Below, in pieces: positions 61,375 to 64,000 of a stretch of DNA of 64,000 nt. Source of the stretch: Acidimangrovimonas sediminis (lineage in GTDB: Bacteria > Pseudomonadota > Alphaproteobacteria > Rhodobacterales > Rhodobacteraceae); assembly GCF_002871005.1 (NCBI RefSeq), contig NZ_PHSN01000017.1:62001-126000 (forward strand), in the 5' to 3' direction. The notes under the pieces are model-generated. The model worked only from the letters and a program-made list of their open reading frames with translations, had not been told where the DNA came from and ran no database searches. Position 1 is the stretch's first letter. Every line of letters begins with the position of its first letter. A program made the position numbers and the translations under genes.

Positions 61375-62694
61375 TCAGTTCCAGGCAATCGGCTGCGGCT
61401 TCGTCTGCACCGGCACCTGCGGCGCGGCCGAATTCGCCACCACCTTCAGGTCCAGCGGGAACTTGTCGCCCTTGCGCCACTGGCCGATCGCCAGAGGGGT
61501 CTCCGCGGTGTTCGGGAACGGCCCGCCGCCTGGGGTGAAGTCGATCGGTCCGGCGATCGAGGCATATTTCATCCCCTTGATCGCGTCGCGGATGCCACTG
61601 GCCGAAATCTCCTTGGCGCCCTTGAGCGCGGCAAAGACCACCTCGAACAGCGCGTGGCGGATCCCCAGCGTCATCGACCACTGCTCGCCCGAGGCCTTCT
61701 CGTAGCTGTCGGCAAGCTGCTGCGAGGTGATCCCGGTCAGCCCTGAGGTGAAGGGGGCGGCGGGCGTCCACCAGACCTCGATCGACAGGTTCTCGGCGCG
61801 TGCCCCCAGCGGCGTCACGGCGGGCGGGAATTCGGTCGCCTTGCCGACCCAGGCGATCTTGGGCTTGAAGCCCTGCTGCGCGGCGGCGTTCCAGAAGGTG
61901 ACGAACTCGGGCGGCGGCAACACGGCCGAGATCACCTCGACCCCCGCCGCCTTGAAGGCAGCTATCTGGGCGGAATAATTCGACGGCAGGTCGAAACGCC
62001 CCGGATCGACCAGCTTGTACCCCTTCTCCTTCAGAAGCGGCGGATAGGTCCGGGCATAGGCGTGTCCATCGTCGCCGTTGGGCCAGAGCGCGCCGACCAC
62101 CTTGTTGGTCGGAATCTGGTCCCATTCCGCGATGCTCGCAGGCGCCTGCTCCTTCAGGCTGAAGAAGAAGCAATAGGTCCATTCGAACCCGTCCTTCGGC
62201 GCGCCGCGGCCGAAATAGTAGGATTCCAGCGGGCAGTCGGTGGCGATGCAGGGCACGCCGTTCGCCTCGCACTGGTCCGAGACCGGGTTCACCGTCTCGG
62301 GCGTGGCGAAGGTCGCGACAAGGTCGACCCCGTCGTTGAAGATCAGGTCCTGCGTCACCTGCGAGGCGCGGTTCGGGTTCGACTGGGAATCCTTGATGAC
62401 GAACTCGTACGGCACCTTCTGGCCGCCGATCTCGATCTCGCCTCCGGTGTGCTTCTGGATCTGGTCCATCACGAAGGGCACTTCCTTGTAGAAGATCGCC
62501 AGCTGGCCGGTCTTGGGCGCCACCAGCCCGATCTTGATCGGCTTGGGCGCGGCAAAGGCCGGCCGCGCGAGGGGCGCGATCAACTGGCTTGCGCCAAGCG
62601 CCAGCGCACCGCCGCCCGTGGTGGTCAGAAGCTTGCGCCGGGTCAGGCCCTTGGGCGCGGTCTCGCGGTCCTTGTGATCTGTGTGATCGGTCAT
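61375..62694 (-). CDS. branched-chain-type ABC transporter binding protein LivK, Tat-exported
   Basis: A 439-residue periplasmic binding protein. The signal is twin-arginine: LTRRKLLTTTGGGAL at residues 17-31, then a hydrophobic stretch ending PAFA. Periplasmic-binding fold type 1: KIGLVAPKTGQLAIFYKEV, then DSQSNPNRASQVTQDLI, then AVLPPPEFVTFWNAA. GGGAGG sits before the ATG at 62694. Tat export implies folding, or cofactor binding, before export. The ligand is probably aromatic or an amide given the enzymes beside it. Confidence 0.88.
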   Translation of the reverse strand: MTDHTDHKDRETAPKGLTRRKLLTTTGGGALALGASQLIAPLARPAFAAPKPIKIGLVAPKTGQLAIFYKEVPFVMDQIQKHTGGEIEIGGQKVPYEFVIKDSQSNPNRASQVTQDLIFNDGVDLVATFATPETVNPVSDQCEANGVPCIATDCPLESYYFGRGAPKDGFEWTYCFFFSLKEQAPASIAEWDQIPTNKVVGALWPNGDDGHAYARTYPPLLKEKGYKLVDPGRFDLPSNYSAQIAAFKAAGVEVISAVLPPPEFVTFWNAAAQQGFKPKIAWVGKATEFPPAVTPLGARAENLSIEVWWTPAAPFTSGLTGITSQQLADSYEKASGEQWSMTLGIRHALFEVVFAALKGAKEISASGIRDAIKGMKYASIAGPIDFTPGGGPFPNTAETPLAIGQWRKGDKFPLDLKVVANSAAPQVPVQTKPQPIAWN

Positions 62695-62774
62695 GGTTTC
62701 CTCCCTCTTCCGATGTCGCCTTGCTTCGGTTCCGGCCGGCGCCCCGTCTCCTCCACCGGGCGGGCGGCCGCTGG

Positions 62775-64000
62775 TCATAGCGGGTAGTCCCCGGGTCTGC
62801 CGGTGAAGGTGACCCAGCGCAGATCGGTGAACTCATGGATCCCGGCCTCGCCCCCCAGCCGCCCATAGCCCGAGGCCTTCACCCCGCCGAAGGGCATCTG
62901 CGCCTCGTCATGAACGGTGGCCGCGTTGACGTGGCAGATGCCGGATTCGATGCGCTGCGCCACCGAAAGCGCGCGGCCGATGTCGCGGCCGAACACCGCC
63001 GCCGACAGCCCGTACTCGGTATCGTTGGCGACCCGCACGGCCTCGTCCACGCCATGAACCCGGATCACGCCGATCACCGGGCCGAAGGATTCCTCGTCGT
63101 AGATCCGCATCGACGGCGTGACGTGGTCGAGGACGATCGCATCGACAAGCGTGCCGCGGATCGCGCCCCCGGCGGCCAGCCGCGCCCCCTTGAGCACCGC
63201 GTCGCGCAGAAGGCCGTCGAGGCGCTGCGACGCGTCGAGCGAGATCATCGTGCCCAGCGGGGTCTTGCCGGCGCCGGGGTCGCCCGCGACCAGTGCCTCG
63301 GCCTTCGCGGCCAGCTTATCGACGAAGGCATCGGCGATCGCGGCATCGGCGACGATGCGCTCGGTCGCCATGCAGATCTGGCCCTGGTTCATGAAGGCCC
63401 CGAACGCCGCGGCCTTGACCGCCTCGTCGAGATCGGCGTCGTCCAGCACGATCAGCGGCGCCTTGCCCCCCAGTTCCAGGACCACCGGCTTGAGGTAGCG
63501 CGCCGCGACCTCGGCCACGAGGCGCCCGACCCGGGTCGACCCGGTGAAGTTCACCCGCCGCACCGCCGGATGCGCGACCAGCGCCTCGACCACGCGGTCG
63601 GCATCTGCGGGGGCGTTGGAAACCACGTTGACGACGCCCGGCCCCAGGTCCGCCGCCTTCAGCGCATCCCCGACCAGCCGGTGCGTGGCCGGGCACAGCT
63701 CCGACGCCTTGAGGACCACCGTGTTGCCGCAGGCCAGCGGGATCGCCATGGCCCGCACCGCCAACGCCACGGGCGCGTTCCACGGCGCGATCCCCGCCAC
63801 CACGCCGACCGGCGTCCGCAGGGCGAGCGCCGTGGTGCCCGGGCGGTCCGACGGGATGATCCTGCCGCCCACCTGCGTCGTCAGAAGCGCCGCGTCGCGC
63901 AGCATGTCGACCCCGAGGGCAAGATTGGACCGCGCCCACGCGGCGGTCGCCCCGGTTTCCTGCGCCATCGCCGCGACGATCTCGTCCTCTCGCGCGGCCA
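62775..64000 (-). CDS. aldehyde dehydrogenase, N-terminus missing at window edge
   Basis: The visible 408 codons are the larger part of an aldehyde dehydrogenase, paralogous to that at 55746. General base Glu in [11 protein letters not shown], catalytic Cys in [12 protein letters not shown], and the C-terminal [16 protein letters not shown]. The frame stays open to base 64000, so the start lies outside the window; the in-frame ATG at 63968 is internal to the family domain and not the start. It is upstream of livK by 80 bases, the first visible gene of the operon. Confidence 0.88.
   Translation of the reverse strand, partial: AAREDEIVAAMAQETGATAAWARSNLALGVDMLRDAALLTTQVGGRIIPSDRPGTTALALRTPVGVVAGIAPWNAPVALAVRAMAIPLACGNTVVLKASELCPATHRLVGDALKAADLGPGVVNVVSNAPADADRVVEALVAHPAVRRVNFTGSTRVGRLVAEVAARYLKPVVLELGGKAPLIVLDDADLDEAVKAAAFGAFMNQGQICMATERIVADAAIADAFVDKLAAKAEALVAGDPGAGKTPLGTMISLDASQRLDGLLRDAVLKGARLAAGGAIRGTLVDAIVLDHVTPSMRIYDEESFGPVIGVIRVHGVDEAVRVANDTEYGLSAAVFGRDIGRALSVAQRIESGICHVNAATVHDEAQMPFGGVKASGYGRLGGEAGIHEFTDLRWVTFTGRPGDYPL

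Overview
The window looks like chromosomal DNA from a high-GC alphaproteobacterium, most likely a metabolically versatile member of the Rhodobacterales. The evidence is GC-rich codon use throughout, tightly packed operons with many 1-4 bp start/stop overlaps, many ABC importers for peptides, sugars and branched-chain-type substrates, an Isp-type membrane NiFe hydrogenase and an FNR/FixK-type box. I see no tRNA, rRNA, insertion sequence, phage gene or CRISPR array. The taxonomic call is an inference. Layout, left to right. (1) 1-10302: a minus-strand catabolic operon with an oligopeptide-type ABC importer (binding protein, two permeases, a fused double ATPase), an M20 peptidase, a TauE-type permease, D-serine ammonia-lyase and an amidase cut by the window edge. 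A GntR/FCD regulator is divergent. (2) 10379-12069: a serine O-acetyltransferase overlapping a VOC protein. (3) 12085-19135: a probable quinone/hydroquinone detoxification cluster. A LysR regulator is divergent from a ring-cleaving VOC dioxygenase, a serine hydrolase, a pirin and a protein that fuses the dioxygenase and hydrolase. An FMN reductase, an HxlR regulator and an NAD(P)-binding protein follow. (4) 19232-23147: a membrane histidine kinase without a partner, about 0.9 kb without a convincing gene, then a methyltransferase and a FeeM/acyl-homoserine-lactone-synthase-like acyltransferase. This is the strongest candidate for an undescribed small-molecule or signalling system. (5) 23236-26082: a succinate-semialdehyde-type dehydrogenase, a small Atu4866-type protein and a divergent LysR regulator. 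(6) 26124-33573: a GAF histidine kinase and response regulator pair, divergent from a sugar ABC importer that ends in an SMP-30 lactonase. (7) 33631-37690: a small membrane protein and two fumarate-reductase/TcuA-like flavoproteins, the first preceded by an FNR/FixK-type box. (8) 37826-44211: an Isp-type NiFe hydrogenase operon (protease, HupH-like protein, hynS-isp1-isp2-hynL) with hypC divergent. (9) 44285-53625: a second oligopeptide-type ABC importer combined with two M55 D-aminopeptidases and an SxxK D-aminopeptidase-like hydrolase, next to an XRE-cupin regulator. This probably feeds on D-amino-acid-containing peptides. (10) 54030-55466: a polytopic membrane protein of unknown substrate. 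(11) 55746-64000: a Liv-type ABC importer flanked by two paralogous aldehyde dehydrogenases and an SDR, ending in a good intrinsic terminator. Regions 1 and 9 both pair a peptide importer with D-amino-acid chemistry, so scavenging of D-residue peptides or wall fragments is a recurring theme.
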